Of a DNA stretch of 64,000 nucleotides, positions 10,301-24,406 are shown piece after piece (positions within the stretch are counted from its first letter, which is position 1; each line of letters starts with the position of its first letter). The notes under the pieces were generated by a model, which had not been told where the DNA came from, searched no databases, and worked only from the letters and a program-made list of their open reading frames with translations. A program made the translations under genes and the position numbers. The DNA is from Tubiluchus corallicola (lineage: Eukaryota > Priapulida > Priapulimorpha > Priapulimorphida > Tubiluchidae): assembly GCA_030141605.1 (NCBI GenBank), contig JAQGDQ010000025.1:1-64000 (forward strand), read 5' to 3'.

Positions 10301-11404
10301 TTGCCTTTATTCAATACTTAGCTTATTTCATAGTCTAGCTGGTCTTTGAAATCACCATTCTATAATTGAAAGTTAAGTTTTACAAAGTACGGATCATGCA
10401 GCGAATAATGTCTAATGGAACGATACTTTTCTAAAATGGTACATAAGTAAGGCGGAGCACTATAATAATACTAATAACGAAACTGCGAAAAGGCTTATTG
10501 GATAAAAATTCTCGCCTCTGTGGCATTTTAAAAAGGCTTACATTTTTGTGTCCACCCTGTAAAAATAATGTACTGAATTAAGTATAATTGGTCACAACTT
10601 TTATAATTTTGTCTTTAACAATGTGGGAAAAACCAAAGCTTTGGCGCTAAGTTTGGAAAAATAACGATTTTAGCCTTGTGGCCTATATGGTTTCATCATT
10701 TCACAAAATTTCAAGTGTTTAGCCATGGATTTCTGTATTAATTTGTTAAAATACTGTCATGTTAGCACCTGGGAAGGGGATCTGTGAATCTTGTTAACCA
10801 ACGAGGATGAAAGTGACGAGAAATAAAGACATCAGAAACAGAAGCCGAAATAACATGAAAACAGAATGGATTGTCCTGATCCCAAAGAACATTTGCAGCC
10901 AACTTGAGAACATATATTGTTTCTTGAACCACAAACTAGCAATACATGTACTAGAGAAGAAAAAACATTTAATACGTCGTCACACAATACGAAATAGAAA
11001 CCACATCTACATAGTATAATGGTTCAAGCACATATTATAAACGCATGTAGTAGAACCGCGTACATAATATGTATTAATAAGATAAAGAGCAATAGTAAAA
11101 CAGCAAAATATTAGCGTGCTATAGGTTCAGAGAAATAGATTTCTTATGACCAGTTTGTTAGTTATATTAAGTACTTGATAATGCCCTTCTTAATACGAGG
11201 GAGGTCGTAGTTAAAAACGAAATAATTTTCTGGCACAGAACGGAGAAAATGTCGTTTTATAAATGTCGTTAGCTGTTCTGAGGTCTGGGCAAAATATGAG
11301 AAGCAGCAGGAAAATGAATGCCAACAAAACCAGTATCGTTTAAGAACCAAACTTGAGCTCCTAAGTGAGAGTCCTTCGTTAAAAGCAACATTAAAAAGGC
11401 TTAA
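10301..11404. other. intergenic
   Basis: No gene or clear repeat is seen. A 70-codon frame at 10807-11019 has no recognisable domain. Confidence 0.4.
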
Positions 11405-11590
11405 AGGAAAACAGGATGATTTTTCATATTCAACTCCATTTTTAGTACGGTAGAAAGTACATTACATTACGGTAGTAAATTACATTTCTGTAGTAATAAT
11501 TCTTTCAAGTAAGTCATTCTTGAAAAAATAGTATGTTTCAACATTTTGTAGGGTTTTGAGCTATAGTTTAAGATGGTGTCCGAGTTTCCT
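11405..11590 (+). mobile_element. TTAA-MITE family B, short copy
   Basis: This 186-bp element begins AGGAAAACAGGATGA directly after TTAA (11401-11404) and ends CGAGTTTCCT before TTAT (11591-11594). Its ends are imperfect inverted repeats. About 45 bp on the left and 100 bp on the right match the nested element at 264-828, and the middle is absent. Confidence 0.6.
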
Positions 11591-11738
11591 TTATCATAGC
11601 AATTAATCTTGAATGAATAAGAGCAAAGCCTGCAGTGCTGACGATAAAATAAGCTCCGTTTATGCATAATATGTGGTTAAATTCTTTGAAATAGATTTGT
11701 GATGATTACGTCACTTTGAACTATTATTATCATTACCA

Positions 11739-11746
11739 ATATCATT

Positions 11747-11823
<77 letters not shown>

Positions 11824-11836
11824 TATTATTATTACT
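11739..11836. repeat. (ATC)n then (ATT)n microsatellite
   Basis: Roughly 27 ATC units followed by a few ATT units. Confidence 0.95.
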
Positions 11837-14800
11837 ATTATTATTGGAAGCAAATAAGTTAGTTTTGATCAATAACATTGCGATTCGTTTTCAAAGGCCA
11901 TTTTAAGTGTGTTTCGTTTTTTCCACTTTTTTATTTATTTTGTTTTAGGTTTAAATCAATTCATAAAATAAAAGCAACAAAATAAAATAAAAACAAATAA
12001 GAGATGCTGACAATAAAACTACATACATAAGATGCAAACTGTACAAAAAGAGCACAGGTTAGTTTAGATAATAAATGACGAGGTTAGTAATGACTTCCAA
12101 TATTGGAAGTACAATGACTTACATCGAATATCTGTACCAGTTATGCTAGATAAAATAGTATTACTGCTACATATATTTAAAATAAGTTTGTGCAGTTTGT
12201 AATTTATTCACTTGCAGCCTAAATAAGGAGCCTCACCAACGATTGCTAGGGAAAACGTTCATTTTTAACGCAACTATTTCTGAATTACCTCATTGACAAA
12301 CTAAATTAAAAGAAAATTGAACTTTTCTGTGAGATGTGGTTCCATTAAGGTGTCTCGTTATGCAAATGCGAATCAAATTAATGATTCTAGGTAATGCACA
12401 GTTACATAAAAAAGCATTTTGCTCAAAAACTCAACCTGACGTGCGAGAGATTGGCGGAGTTAACAATTTTATTGGAAGAGAACAAAACTCAGAATGTAGT
12501 GAAAGCTTTGTGGGACAGGTCTCATTAGAGGATCACACACAAGTGTACAAGAGTTCTATTGTACAAGAGCAGCAATAAAAGACAGTGTAGTTGTTATTAA
12601 TGATCTAGGTACATTTCCTCTGATTAATGTTTCCTGATTTAAATACCGCCAGCATTATGGCAGGATTTGATAAAATTACTCTCGCATTTACCTGATTTAA
12701 TTACAACAAAGCAGCTGCCAAGAGGCTGCAAGCCATGACGTGCTGTAATATTTTAAATTTTTGGGTGAAATATTTTCAGCCATTTTCCAAAGCAACAGAG
12801 CGCAGAGTTTATAACCTAACCCTCTTTTTGCCATAATTAATAATGCTGAATTTACTGCAGTTATGCAACCAGAAAGAACTGCTTTTTTACTGCTCCTTTA
12901 TTGTTATTTTTTCTTATTTCTCTGCTCGCTCTTTTCCGATGCAAATGCATAAATGAATGCAATTACATTTTTTCTTTGGTAACCATTTACAGAGTTTGCA
13001 GATAACCTTGTAGGCTATTAAAGCATCTACTGATTTTTCTATATATATATGTATATATAGGCATGCAACACGCGTTTTTTTGCCATTTCACTATACGCAC
13101 GCATATAGAATGCTCAAATTCAACTCCATTACACACATTAAATTGTCGTGTGTACATAGGCCTAGGTAGCACGCCAAATAGTTCAGTCGTAGTGTTTCAA
13201 TGTTTTTTCAATTATTCATACTTATTCAGTAATTGTATCAAAGTTAGCATAACAATTCATAAAATGGTTTCAAAAAAAATTAATAACTATTGGTGAGTTC
13301 CCGCATCGTTAGTCTATATCTATGTTTACATCTACAAGCTATTTGAATAAAGGAGCTTTCATTGATACTCTTCGGAATGTAGACACAAATGCGCCAACAA
13401 CTGTGTTAATAACTGCTGCTATAAACGTCAGTTTTTTCTTATTCGGTAACTGGCTGAGCTTGAAGGAGAAGAAAAGGAAATTTTAAAGTATGTTGCAAAA
13501 ACTTTAATTACTTTGGTATAATTACTTAGTATGTTTAGAAGATTTACGCAACTGAAAAAGAGTACTCAATTGGGAAACGTCACTGTTTCACGATCCAGTG
13601 TGCACAAAAAAACCTACATTTTTCCAATTTTTTCGGAATGTTATCTGAACTTGCTGCACGTTTTTTGCTTAGGAAAATGGTTGCGTCTAATTGTCATCGC
13701 GAGAGTTGATGTGTGCAGCGTTGCTGGTAATATAAATTCTGTATGCGTTTGTACGTAAAAATAACTTTACGTAAGACTTTTGTTTTTTACCCTATAAGAT
13801 GATCAATAACGCTGTAAAATAATACTATGTACATATTCTGACTGCCTTCGTTCATTCATTCTACCTTCTTCTAGTCAGCCATAAATTAAGGATTTTGTAA
13901 TTAATACACAATCCTTTACATTTTTTCTTGGTTACAGACTTGGTCGACAGAGGATCTGCATTGCACAACTCCGTAATTATTTACGGTGAAGTCAATCTGT
14001 ATTGTGTATCCGCCAAAAGTGCCCCCGTATTTCATGCACCAAGTACCCCAACACCGTTATCCAACCACACCATCCGAAGCTAACGTCCGTCCGCTGCCTG
14101 CAAAGGTCACACAACTAACAACAGCTCCGAATTTTTCATCACCAAACATTTATTTAGCCACAATGCATGCGAAAACTCATCAATACATGTTTACTATGGC
14201 GAATGTTCTTTTAAGTGAATGAAGTAATATCTGGTTGCGACAGAACTTGGCCCGGGGCGAGGATCGAATGGCACATTGACTGTTGTTTAGTATCATTCTT
14301 ACACCGTGTATTGCCGTCGCCGTGGTGATGGTGTGACAGAACATAACTTAAATGTGATTTAGGACAGGTGTCTTAAGCCATTAATTGCCAAAAAGGGATT
14401 CTTTCCCATGAAGACTTCAGGATGTCTATTTTGCTGGTTGCCATGACAGTGAAATTTAATGGCGTAGACTAATGATTCGGCGTTTTTAATATTAATTAAT
14501 TTTCTCGAAAAAGTTCGCCATTTCTTGAAGCTGCCATTAATCTTGTTTCCTACTTTTCAATTGTATGCAGCAAACGCAGCGCTTCATTCGAAAAGTGTAA
14601 CAATATTTTAAATTCATTTTAGTTTTGGTTGGCTTAATGAAAGCATGACCTGGTGTTAAATTATTCATAACACCCAACCAAATCACAGATTTCAACAGTA
14701 GATTAGATTAGATTCAAACAAAAATAAAACATCGTTAATTTTGTAAGAAACATCAGCACAAAACATCTGAGAGTGTAGAAATAAATAAAATTATTACAAA

Positions 14801-14875
14801 TCAGAAAATAGAACATAGCATGCATCTACAACATATTAGTTTTTTAAAGTTAAAAATATCATCCATTTTTTGCTT
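11837..14875. other. intergenic
   Basis: No gene is recognised. Open frames of 60-80 codons at 12336, 13063, 13531 and 13986 lack domains, and at least the one at 13986 lacks an ATG start. Confidence 0.4.
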
Positions 14876-14990
14876 TTTATGTTTATGTATACATACTTTA
14901 CGTTTACGTTTATGGTTATGGTTATATTTATGTTTGTTTACGTTTTTGTTTATGCCTATACTTACTTATGCTTACGTTTATAAAAACATT
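14876..14990. repeat. degenerate hexamer tract (TTTATG/TTTACG)
   Basis: The units TTTATG, TTTACG and GGTTAT recur imperfectly. It is not the TTAGGG telomere repeat. Confidence 0.6.
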
Positions 14991-15077
14991 TTATGTTTTT
15001 AGATCGCAGTGAAAATCGTATTTGGCACCTTTTGTTAAGCGATAAAGTACAGTGGTTTACTTAAGATTAGGCAAATA

Positions 15078-15348
15078 TCCTGTCCTGTCCTGCCCCGTCC
15101 TGTCCTGCCCTATCCTGTCCTGTCCTGTCCCGTTCCGTTCCGTTTCGTTTCGTTTCGTTCCGTTACGTTCCGTCCTGTCCTGCCCTGTGCTGTCCTGTCC
15201 GGTCCTGTCGTGTCCTGTCTTGTCCTATTCTGTCCTGTCCTGTACCCTCCTGTCCTGTCCAGTCCTGTCCTGTCGTGTCCTGTCTTGTCCTGTCCCACCA
15301 TATTCTGTCTTATCCTGTCTTGTCCCGTCCTTTCCTCTACTGTCCCAT
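15078..15348. repeat. pentanucleotide (TCCTG)n array
   Basis: About 270 bp built from TCCTG units, with an internal block of TTCCG/TTTCG variants near 15130-15172. Confidence 0.9.
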
Positions 15349-16089
15349 TTATCCTGGTCCGCCACATTTTTTATCAACGAAAGACTGTTGAAGCAGATAA
15401 TAAATTTTCAACGATGTTTCTTCCCGCATCTAGAGCCTTTCTTATTTTGTATTCGCATATATACAGGCGAACTATTACCTGCTATTTTATTAGTTTTCCA
15501 CGTGATTTATAACTAGACTCGCTAAATAAATTTTTTGTGGCCTGCACAAGATGGCACTTTATAATACCCTTTCACAATGCCTCCGAAGAGCAAGTAATTT
15601 AATAGGGCGTAATGATTTGTCAAGTGAATAAGAATTTGGTACTTAAAAGGTAAAGAGTTGTATCATTTTTAAAACTTCTGTAAAGATAACTCGACGAAAT
15701 GATGGAGTAAAATGTTCAATCAATGAAAGTTCGACAAAACAAAATTTTGATGCAATCAAAGTTTTTGGCAATCACTTTAGTAAACGATCAAAAAGTTCGC
15801 GGTAATGAAAATTAACAAAAATTTTAGCATCATCTAAGTAATTAAATAAATTTTAAGGGGAAACTTTGAATTTGTAAATATTTAATGTTCGAAAGTGAAG
15901 TGTTTTTTACGTCAAGTAAAAGGTTTACATTCTACGTTATGCACGCCAGGTGTAGCTTGGAAACAGGTCTAATTTTTCTCCTTTATAAAAGTACTAACTT
16001 ATTAAAGTATTAAAGTATTTAATTAGCGTTGAAATAGAACTATACAGTAATCAAGCAGTTTTTGATTTTGCAAACTCACAATTAATTAA
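15349..16089. other. intergenic
   Basis: Nothing recognisable. Confidence 0.4.
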
Positions 16090-16215
16090 ATTCGATATGA
16101 AACTTGAAAGAACAGGAAATTTGAAGAAGTTGGTATGCCGCTGGATTTGAGTCAGTTACCTTCTGCATTAAAGAGACCTTAACCACTAAGCCACCACATC
16201 TCCCAGTGACGAAAG
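16090..16215 (-). mobile_element. tRNA-derived SINE-like fragment or tRNA pseudogene
   Basis: On the minus strand, TGGCTTAGTGG (16183-16193) is a good RNA polymerase III A box. GGTAACTGACTCAAATCC (16143-16160) ends in a B-box-like sequence. The A-to-B spacing suits a tRNA, but the stems are not intact. Confidence 0.5.
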
Positions 16216-17805
16216 CAATCCAAAGTTTATCGCTGATAGCCGGCCAATTGAATTCTGAATTCAAGTTTTCTAGTGTTAGATCTCAAACACAAACCTTTAC
16301 ATTAACAAAGTAGTTTTTGCATATTTTCTATGTAAATCATTCTAAACAAGGCCAGTAGTCACTGCAGGTAAAGGGTTACAATAGGAAAAGAAAAATAAAT
16401 AAACACCCAGAACCGTAGAATTCCTATAACGAGTTCGTTTGTGGTGGGAGGTTCTATTAACAATCATTTTGGAAGCAAGTGTGGTTGTGGTGCATAAGGA
16501 GGCAATTTTAGGGTGACGAATTCCACGGACAACACAAACTTTCTGCGCCCTTGGAAGCTTGAAATGTCAAGGCTTCAGTTAATGTTTTAACTAAATTGTT
16601 GTTTGAAAACCAATTTTGCAGAAAAGTGTTAGAAAACCAAACCAGAAAAACATTAATGTCAGTCAACATGAGTGTCATTCAAGTCTTACAATGTGCTAAT
16701 GGTTGTTATTAACTGTTAGTTGTTGTGTTAGATGTGTTAAATGTGTTAGTTAGATCATGTATAAGTTGTTAAATGTTGTTAACAACTGGTTTGACTTTAA
16801 TGCCTAATCTATATCGTTACAGTTGGGTCTACAGTAATTAACACTTGTTTGTAAGGATTTTCCAAAACAAAATGCTTTGACTTTAAAGACAGTAATTACT
16901 CAATTAGCATTCAGCATACATAACCCACGAGGGTGACTCCAAGGTGATAAATTCCTACTTTTAATTCTTAACCACACCTGCACTGATGTCTTTTCATTCT
17001 GTCAGTGAAAAAAACTACATGAAACCACCTGTGTTTAAGCACTTGAAGTCTTGCTTGCATTTGCATGCGAATAAATTATTATTAATGATTCTGTAAATGT
17101 TTTCTCATACACCTTTCAGAGAAAACTTGTAAAGAAAGAATTAGATAACCGCGGGCACAATGTATTAGTCAAAGCATAATGGTTAAATTGAAATCAATTA
17201 ACACCTCGCGGCTTTCGTATGTGGGCTAGGAGCCGATGCTGGTCGTGACACTTTCCATTTTTTAGTTAAACACTGAACATGCAGATACAAAAGATTTAAA
17301 TCTTACTACTCAAACCACATGTGAAAATGGATGTATAGCGACTGCATGTTTGATAAATAAAAAATTAACGTCTAATATCGATTCAACGGGACCTTTTTAG
17401 TTCGCCTCATTTTATGTCCATGTACGGGTGTATGGCCGCCCAGAAAAAACACTGCCAGCAAATTCTTTAATAAAACGAAAATTACGTTAAAAAGACATAA
17501 AAATTTAATAAAAAAAACAATGAATATGTGCCTATGAAAAATAGTTTTAAGACGTTTTATATTTGATTTTTGTTGAATTTCTAAAAGTGTGATTTTTTTA
17601 AAAACGTATCTCCAAAACAAAGACAAGGAAACTTTTTTCAAAATTTATTGTTTTAAATGAAAAAGAAACTCGGCTATTGCTATTTTAATATAATTATTTA
17701 GTTAAAAAATTGTTTCATCTGCTTTTCCCTTTACTTCGGTCAGTTTGCGAAGTCGTGATGGAAACATCGCATTTTAAAAAAGTCTACAAAAATAAAACAT
17801 ACAAC
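16216..17805. other. intergenic
   Basis: No supported gene; short open frames only. Confidence 0.4.
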
Positions 17806-17840
17806 ACACACACACGCCCGCCAGCACGCACACACGCTCG

Positions 17841-17920
<80 letters not shown>
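17806..17920. repeat. (AC)n microsatellite
   Basis: Imperfect CA/CG start, then about 38 uninterrupted CA units from 17845. Confidence 0.95.
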
Positions 17921-17923
<3 letters not shown>

Positions 17924-18070
17924 GCTCATTGTTAAATTTTTTGCATCTTTGACTTGCAATTTTTTGTGCCGTTTCACTCTTAGTGAGAAGAAGTATTCTT
18001 CTTCTGGCTCAATAAACTGAATTATTATACATAAAGACAATTTTTAAAAACGTTTTATCCTCTCGCCGAG

Positions 18071-18188
18071 GCGTTCACAATAGGCAGTAACTCACGGGAA
18101 ACCAACTCGCGACAACTGTAGGAGAGTTTGCAATAACTTGCCGATAGTAACTCACAAAGCAGTTCACATCTGTGAGTTTGCTGTCACT
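18071..18188. mobile_element. relic of the 59.4-60.0 kb TIR element
   Basis: From GCGTTCACAATAGGCAGTAA through GGAGAGTTTGCAATAACTTG to GTGAGTTTGCTGTCA, it tracks 59886-59992 with moderate divergence. The right terminal inverted repeat is missing, so this copy is truncated. Confidence 0.6.
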
Positions 18189-20528
18189 TGGAATAATTGA
18201 AATAGAATTTTTTAAAGTAATACCCATTCGAATACTGCTAAGCCTTTTTCCTTTTTTCTCAACGAGTTTTAACCCCAAGTTCGTGCATTAAAGCAATACA
18301 ATCACGTCCAGTTTGAGCCTCAAGAGTGGAATTTGTAAAAATCGCTCGGGGAATCCCACAATGAATCCGCGGGGGCAGGCTAGGAGTGACACCGTGAAAC
18401 ACCCCTTCCTCTAAAGTTCGTTGAAGTAACTCACAAGTTTTAGTGGAGAAGACTTAAAGATTTTGACGGTTGTGACACGAAATCTAGTTTATTGACACGG
18501 ACGTTCGTCTAAGACAGACACAGCATCAGTAGGGATGTCTCAGCCACATTTGGATTCATAACTCTCCTTTAATGAGAAGGATAACCGGCTGTATGGTAGA
18601 CGAAATCGCCAAGCTTTGTTTGGCAGGCATCCATAAATTTATTACCTCGGCCCAGTGTTGCTTAACTTCATAGCTAAGTACACAGCGTGACTACTCATCT
18701 ATTCATCGTTTTTATGTTAAAAAACTTCGACCTTATTAAAGTTAAACTGTTGGACCTTGAAAGTAATCGAGTTTTAGATCTGGTCACGTGACATTAGATA
18801 GTCAATCTTGGTGAGTTCCTAACTTGTGAAGTTTTGGTGCTAACGCCATTTTCTGATAAGTTCTAATCCAATGAGTTCTTCAGCACAGCATTTCTCTGCC
18901 CTTAGAAAAGGACTCTTAATTACGCCCAGCTTCTTCCACACACGTCAGAAGGCTCTATTGCACAACCCCTGATCAATCATTCAAACTTGTGCAGCTGTAT
19001 TAAAAGCTGCTGTAGCCACGTGGTTTTCTTCAAAGTATTATTATATCTTCATCAGCCTATTGTGAGTATGTAACCGACAGTAAAAGCAAAGCAGTCAGGC
19101 GAACGATGCGTTTGTTCAATATTTACCATGTTACACCTTTGGCAAACGCGATCAGCGCCAAGTTTTTCTTCTCGACAAGGCTGATCTTAGCTCGCTGTCG
19201 ACGATTACTTGGGCTATAGTATTTCTTTACCTGTGGACATGCGCTCAGTTGATTGCACGCACCTGTAATTAGCATAAGTTGCAGGTGGCCAACGTGTAGG
19301 TGCGCAGATTTTGCTTCATGCTTATGTTTTATTTCATGCTATGGGGTGGTTCAAAACAAGCGCTGGACAAATTTTGGCAAAAAATAACAAAGTTTTGCGT
19401 GTCCCCAATGTCTTCCAGAGCCAGCAGACGAAGCTGAAAGATGGAAAGGTACCCAGTTGTCGAGTTTTTGCAAACAGATGCTGCGAAGAATCGCCCAGAA
19501 GATTCTTGCCTCTCCCTCTCCCTCGGGCACAAGACTGACCGGTCACGTTCAGTCCTTCCCGCACGCTTAATTGAATAATTTGTTGTTGATTTTCGCGCCT
19601 GAACCGCTTCTCCAAATAGAGGGTATTTAAGGACAAAGTTAAAGACAGAGTTTAAGAAGACGCCACACAATAGCAATTATTGATAACTGTGTTTGATAGA
19701 ACTTGTATAGTTTGACGTGTTGACACATTGACAGATTCAATAACAGTTTTGGCTGTTGATTCCAAAGCTAATTATATCTACATTCCTCAAATTATGAAAA
19801 TGAACGTTGAATTAAGATAAGTGACATTGTAAAGGTGAACTGTTCAACACGTTTTCTGGGACATTGTCCGTGTAAGACTAAACCAGATTATTTTCCGTAA
19901 GAGTGAATTCAATAAAGTTATTCACCGGTTTTAGAAAATCGTGTATTGATAAATTTTACTTAGTAGCTGACGATTTATTTACAGGAAATCTTCACTACAT
20001 GATAAAGAGTAGTTAGAATAAAGGAAAAATGATATTATTTGCCACCAATCCCGACTACAGATTGAACTGAATAAGCCACTGACAGCAGTAGTAAACGGAA
20101 CTTTACATTCTAAAAAGATAAACATATGAAAATATATAACGATAATTATAATCGTATAGAAAAGAAATTGCCTTTTTTATAGTTTTCAGATTCTTAATAA
20201 CAGGATCGGCATCAGTTTAATTAAGTACCTCACAATATCAACGAATTTTACGTAATCTTTATGAAAAAACAACATTTTCACTACATACTAGATTACTTTA
20301 CCCGAAGATGATTACTAGTGTCTAGAGGAAACGATTTTTAATGAAAGTTGTTTAAAGTACCATCATATTTGTAAAATATTATTCAGCACTGAACTTGCAA
20401 ACTTGCTAACTTGCATGTCTAAATAAACGTATACTTAGATATTCATCTACCTATCTTGTTTCTTAACTACATGCCTGTCTACTTAGCTAACAGGTATTTT
20501 TGAGTACCTAGGGTGCCAGCAAGTTTAC
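18189..20528. other. intergenic
   Basis: No gene is supported. Overlapping open frames on both strands at 19311-19676 have no recognisable domain. Confidence 0.4.
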
Positions 20529-20745
20529 TTGCCTACTAAAGTACCCACATTTCTGCTTACTTACCTACCTGTCTATCTATCTACCTACTTACATACCTAC
20601 CTAATTACCTACCTACCTACCTACCTACCTACCTACCTACCTACCTACCTACCTACCTACCTACCTACCTACCTACCTACCTACCTACCTATCTACTTAC
20701 TTACCTACCTACCTACCGACCTACCTACCTGCCTTTCTATATATC
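20529..20745. repeat. (CTAC)n tetranucleotide array
   Basis: A nearly pure core at about 20600-20690 is flanked by degenerate CTAC/CTAT/TTAC units on both sides. Confidence 0.95.
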
Positions 20746-21390
20746 TTTCTGTTACCTATTTGTTTACGTATTTGTTTACTGATTTAAAAAAAAATCTTCA
20801 TATTTTGCTCCATCCGCCGATCGTAAGGTTAATTGTATCCCCCAATAATTGTCAGATCGGTCTTAAGTAAATGTGCTGCTCGGTAGGACAAATTCCCAAA
20901 ACCAATTGCCATTTCAAGTGTTAATGTTAGTTTGGATTTGTTTAACGACACTTTAGGTGTAAGAAGGCAACTAAACGTCATTTGTTTCTTTGCTTCTTGT
21001 CCTAATTATCTCATTATCAGCGAAGTATATCTGCAAAAGTAATCCTAATCGCATCATTTTGTTCCTTTGGGTTGTAAACAAGATACCAGCATTACCGTGA
21101 TTACACTGAGACCATGTAGATTTATTGCAAAGAAATCATAAGGGATTTGTACGAGATTCATTATCTTGTTCGGTTTAATTTGTTTACTGTGCTCAAATAA
21201 TTTTGGGAAAAGGCGAGATGACATCACATATTTTAACAATCTTTGTTACAAAATGATTTTTAACAGATAGAAGTCTGTTATATATTCAGACAATAGTATG
21301 TTAGCAAGATGTTTACCAACCTACCAATGTGCGTAATATTTTTGGCGTGAATATTCCTTTTCGAAACATTTGCTCACATGAAATTTTTTT

Positions 21391-21490
21391 TGTAGACTGA
21401 GTTCGAATTCCAGTGGAGGTACAAAACTTTTTCAGACTTTTCAATTTAGCATTGCTTTCATGCGTTTATTGCACTCGTCATCTGGCAGTC
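21391..21490 (+). mobile_element. SINE-like fragment (B box plus shared tail)
   Basis: GAGTTCGAATTCCAGTGGAG contains a tRNA B box. The next 60 bases (CAAAACTTTTTCAGACTTTT and onward) align by eye with the minus strand of 62345-62420. Only the right part of the element is visible here. Confidence 0.5.
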
Positions 21491-21595
21491 ATATTTATTT
21501 TAATAGCATCTGAACTTCACAACGACACTTGGATTATAATGATCAGATTTCAACCAGAAATTCATTATTGAAGTCATTCAGTAGTTGCGCAGTGT

Positions 21596-21836
21596 AACAT
21601 TCGCTCGCTCAGTTACTTGATAACAATGTCGCTTAGCAACTGGAGAATGTACATGCAGCATTCACTCACTCAGTTACTTAGTAACCATGTCGCTTGGCAA
21701 CTGGACAATGGACATGTAGCATTTACTCACACGGTAAGCATGTCACTTGGTAACTGGACAGTGGACATGTAGCATTTACTCACACGGTAACTCGGTAAGG
21801 ATCTCAGTTGATAACTGGACAGTGGACCAGGTAGTT
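21596..21836. repeat. about 61-bp minisatellite, 4 diverged units
   Basis: Units run from CATTCACTCACTCAGTTACT to CAACTGGACAATGGACATGT. The later two units carry internal deletions. No coding potential. Confidence 0.8.
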
Positions 21837-24191
21837 TGGTAGTCGGAATGTTTAATTAGCAGAACACATGATAAATGTAGGGTAACGGGTGGTACCTTGA
21901 TAACTGCAGGAACGTGTTGATAACTCAGGCACTTCGTAACGTGGATATTTTGTAACAGGGCAATTAACTTGGAAATTGATAAACAGGTGAACAGTTGAAC
22001 CCGAATTGTTCATTTATTCACCAAGCGTCTGCATTACTGCCTTGTATCAACTTTCCCAAAAATCAAATGTTTGCATGGTTGCTTCAATTACCTAACCTTT
22101 ACAGGCATAATTAGTTTAGTTTTTCCAAGAAGCCCAACCCTTCTGCGAACTTATGCATGCCGAGCAAGGCAAATGTCCACAAATAGTTACATAAGGTAGT
22201 GCCTGAATTACCAAATGTCCTGCTATATTTAAAAACCGCAAGTGTTACAAGATGTAACGAAGTGGTCATGTGATTCTCCTGTTACTAGTTGTCCTCTTTA
22301 TGTGTGTGATTTATTTTCACGAGAAGTTTCCTAGACTCCAGTCATCAAATGTCTGGATAGCCAATGCATCCTTTATTCTAGTTTAATGTTTACTGGTCAT
22401 TATAATTTTTCTTCCATCAGGGTAAAACTACTTTGCTGATCCGACACGCATGCTAATTATACAAAATTAAGCTGAACAATTTAATGACACATAGGATGAT
22501 GATTGCATAGGCATTTAAAACGAATATTTTATTGGCTAATGTGACACTTCGTACTGTAAGGATTGGAGGTCGCGACAGATGCTATGAAGGGGAATTATCA
22601 CCATGCATTCATTAATGAGCAACTACTATAGGAAAGTAAACAATCAGCATTGTTGCATTGGTGATTACTCTATCAGAGGTGACAAATTTTGTCCAGATGT
22701 CAAAGCTTTTCAGTGATTGTCTACTGTGTCCAGTAATAAAAATAGGCCTACATATTTTTCATGCACGCGGACTATCCTAGTATAGGTTTTCTTTAGACAG
22801 TAATGCAAAAATTTATAAAGCGCATGCGTTTTATAGAATATATGCCTAATTGTTATGCGCAATTACGTACACACACTAAGAGGATTTTTAGATAATCTAT
22901 CCACATGCAAAGTTTTTAACAAATTTTATGAAACAATACCGATTCTTGGCACGTGTATTGATTATATAACTGTTGATAAGTGGATCTGGTTCGCATGACA
23001 CTTACTTTTCTGAACACCACTTTATATATGACGATAACGGTAAAGAAATTTCGTGAACAGAAATAAAATAAAAAATAAAATCATAATTAAAATTTTGAAT
23101 AAACAGGTTAATTGCGGTTATTTTTTTGCATCTTTGCATGATTCAATTAAAAAGTCTTTAAGTATCAGTTTGCGTCATTGTTTGGCAAATGTCAATATTT
23201 TGCAATGATTAGGGTCTCTATGTCGTGAAAAACAAAGAAAGGAAGATTCAGTATAATTCTTGCTTCTAAATAATTTACACAGCAAAACGGCTAACCATCA
23301 CACAATTATACAAATATATAACATACAATCTTGGTTTATATACAAATATTTACTTAAACATATTTGAAGCCTTTGGAAACAGTTGACTACGAAATCAAAC
23401 TTCTTACCTGCCGATTCTGTTTTTCAACAAGATCGTACTTTGACAATACTTTGATCGTACTTCTGATAGGTTCCACCGAGCACACAATTTTTAATACTTG
23501 CGTTTTTTGAAATGGGCCCTATTATTAATTATACAACATTATTTAACAATGTACTAGCATTTTGCCAACAATGTACTAGCGATTACACGTGCCAACAAAC
23601 AAGAGAGCAGATTTTAAGTGATTTTTTTTTTCATTAAAACATCTGCGACCTATCAAGACGTTTTACTTTGTCGAAAGTAGTAAAAATTGTACTGTTTATA
23701 TCTACAAAGTGTTAAACCAATTAGAAAGTTGATTAATACAATTACAGTATACAAAACAGTGAAGTTTATGTTTATTATTACAATAACTTTGTTATATGTC
23801 TCCACTTGCACTTCTTTTTACAGTTGTAAAGAGAAACAGGTGCGCACTATTCAAATTTATAGTGCAATAAATAAATTTTTCAATATTAACAAAATTTAAG
23901 CAACACGCTCTGTAATTAGATACATCCTATTTGTAAAAGGACAGATTTCTTGCTAATTCGCTTCGACTTTTGGATACAGTGAAATTGAATAATTTTAGTG
24001 TAGTCATACCTAGGCACATTTTAGGACCCCACAACAGCTGTTTATAAGATATGGCGTATTTTGAAACAGATAAAGATAATACAACCTGCTGCGGTTTATA
24101 TACTCTCGCTTATTTTTTTACTTATCTTAGTTACTTGCTAAAAGTAACTTATTGTATTATTTAACTTGCTTGCCAGGTATTACTCGTTATC

Positions 24192-24203
<12 letters not shown>
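21837..24203. other. intergenic
   Basis: No gene is supported. A short TGATAACT-rich stretch follows the minisatellite to about 21990 and may be its decayed edge. Confidence 0.4.

Positions 24204-24406
<203 letters not shown>

Noticed and set aside
14876-14990. Interstitial telomere repeat
   Set aside because: Units are TTTATG/TTTACG, not TTAGGG or another telomere motif I know.
15052-15516. 154-codon Ser/Cys/Pro-rich frame
   Set aside because: Most of it is the TCCTG pentamer array, which is open in several frames; no domain or gene context.
16125-16215. Functional tRNA gene (also considered at 29980, 30881, 39885, 62406)
   Set aside because: A and B boxes are present but the stems do not form a proper cloverleaf; SINE or pseudogene is more likely.
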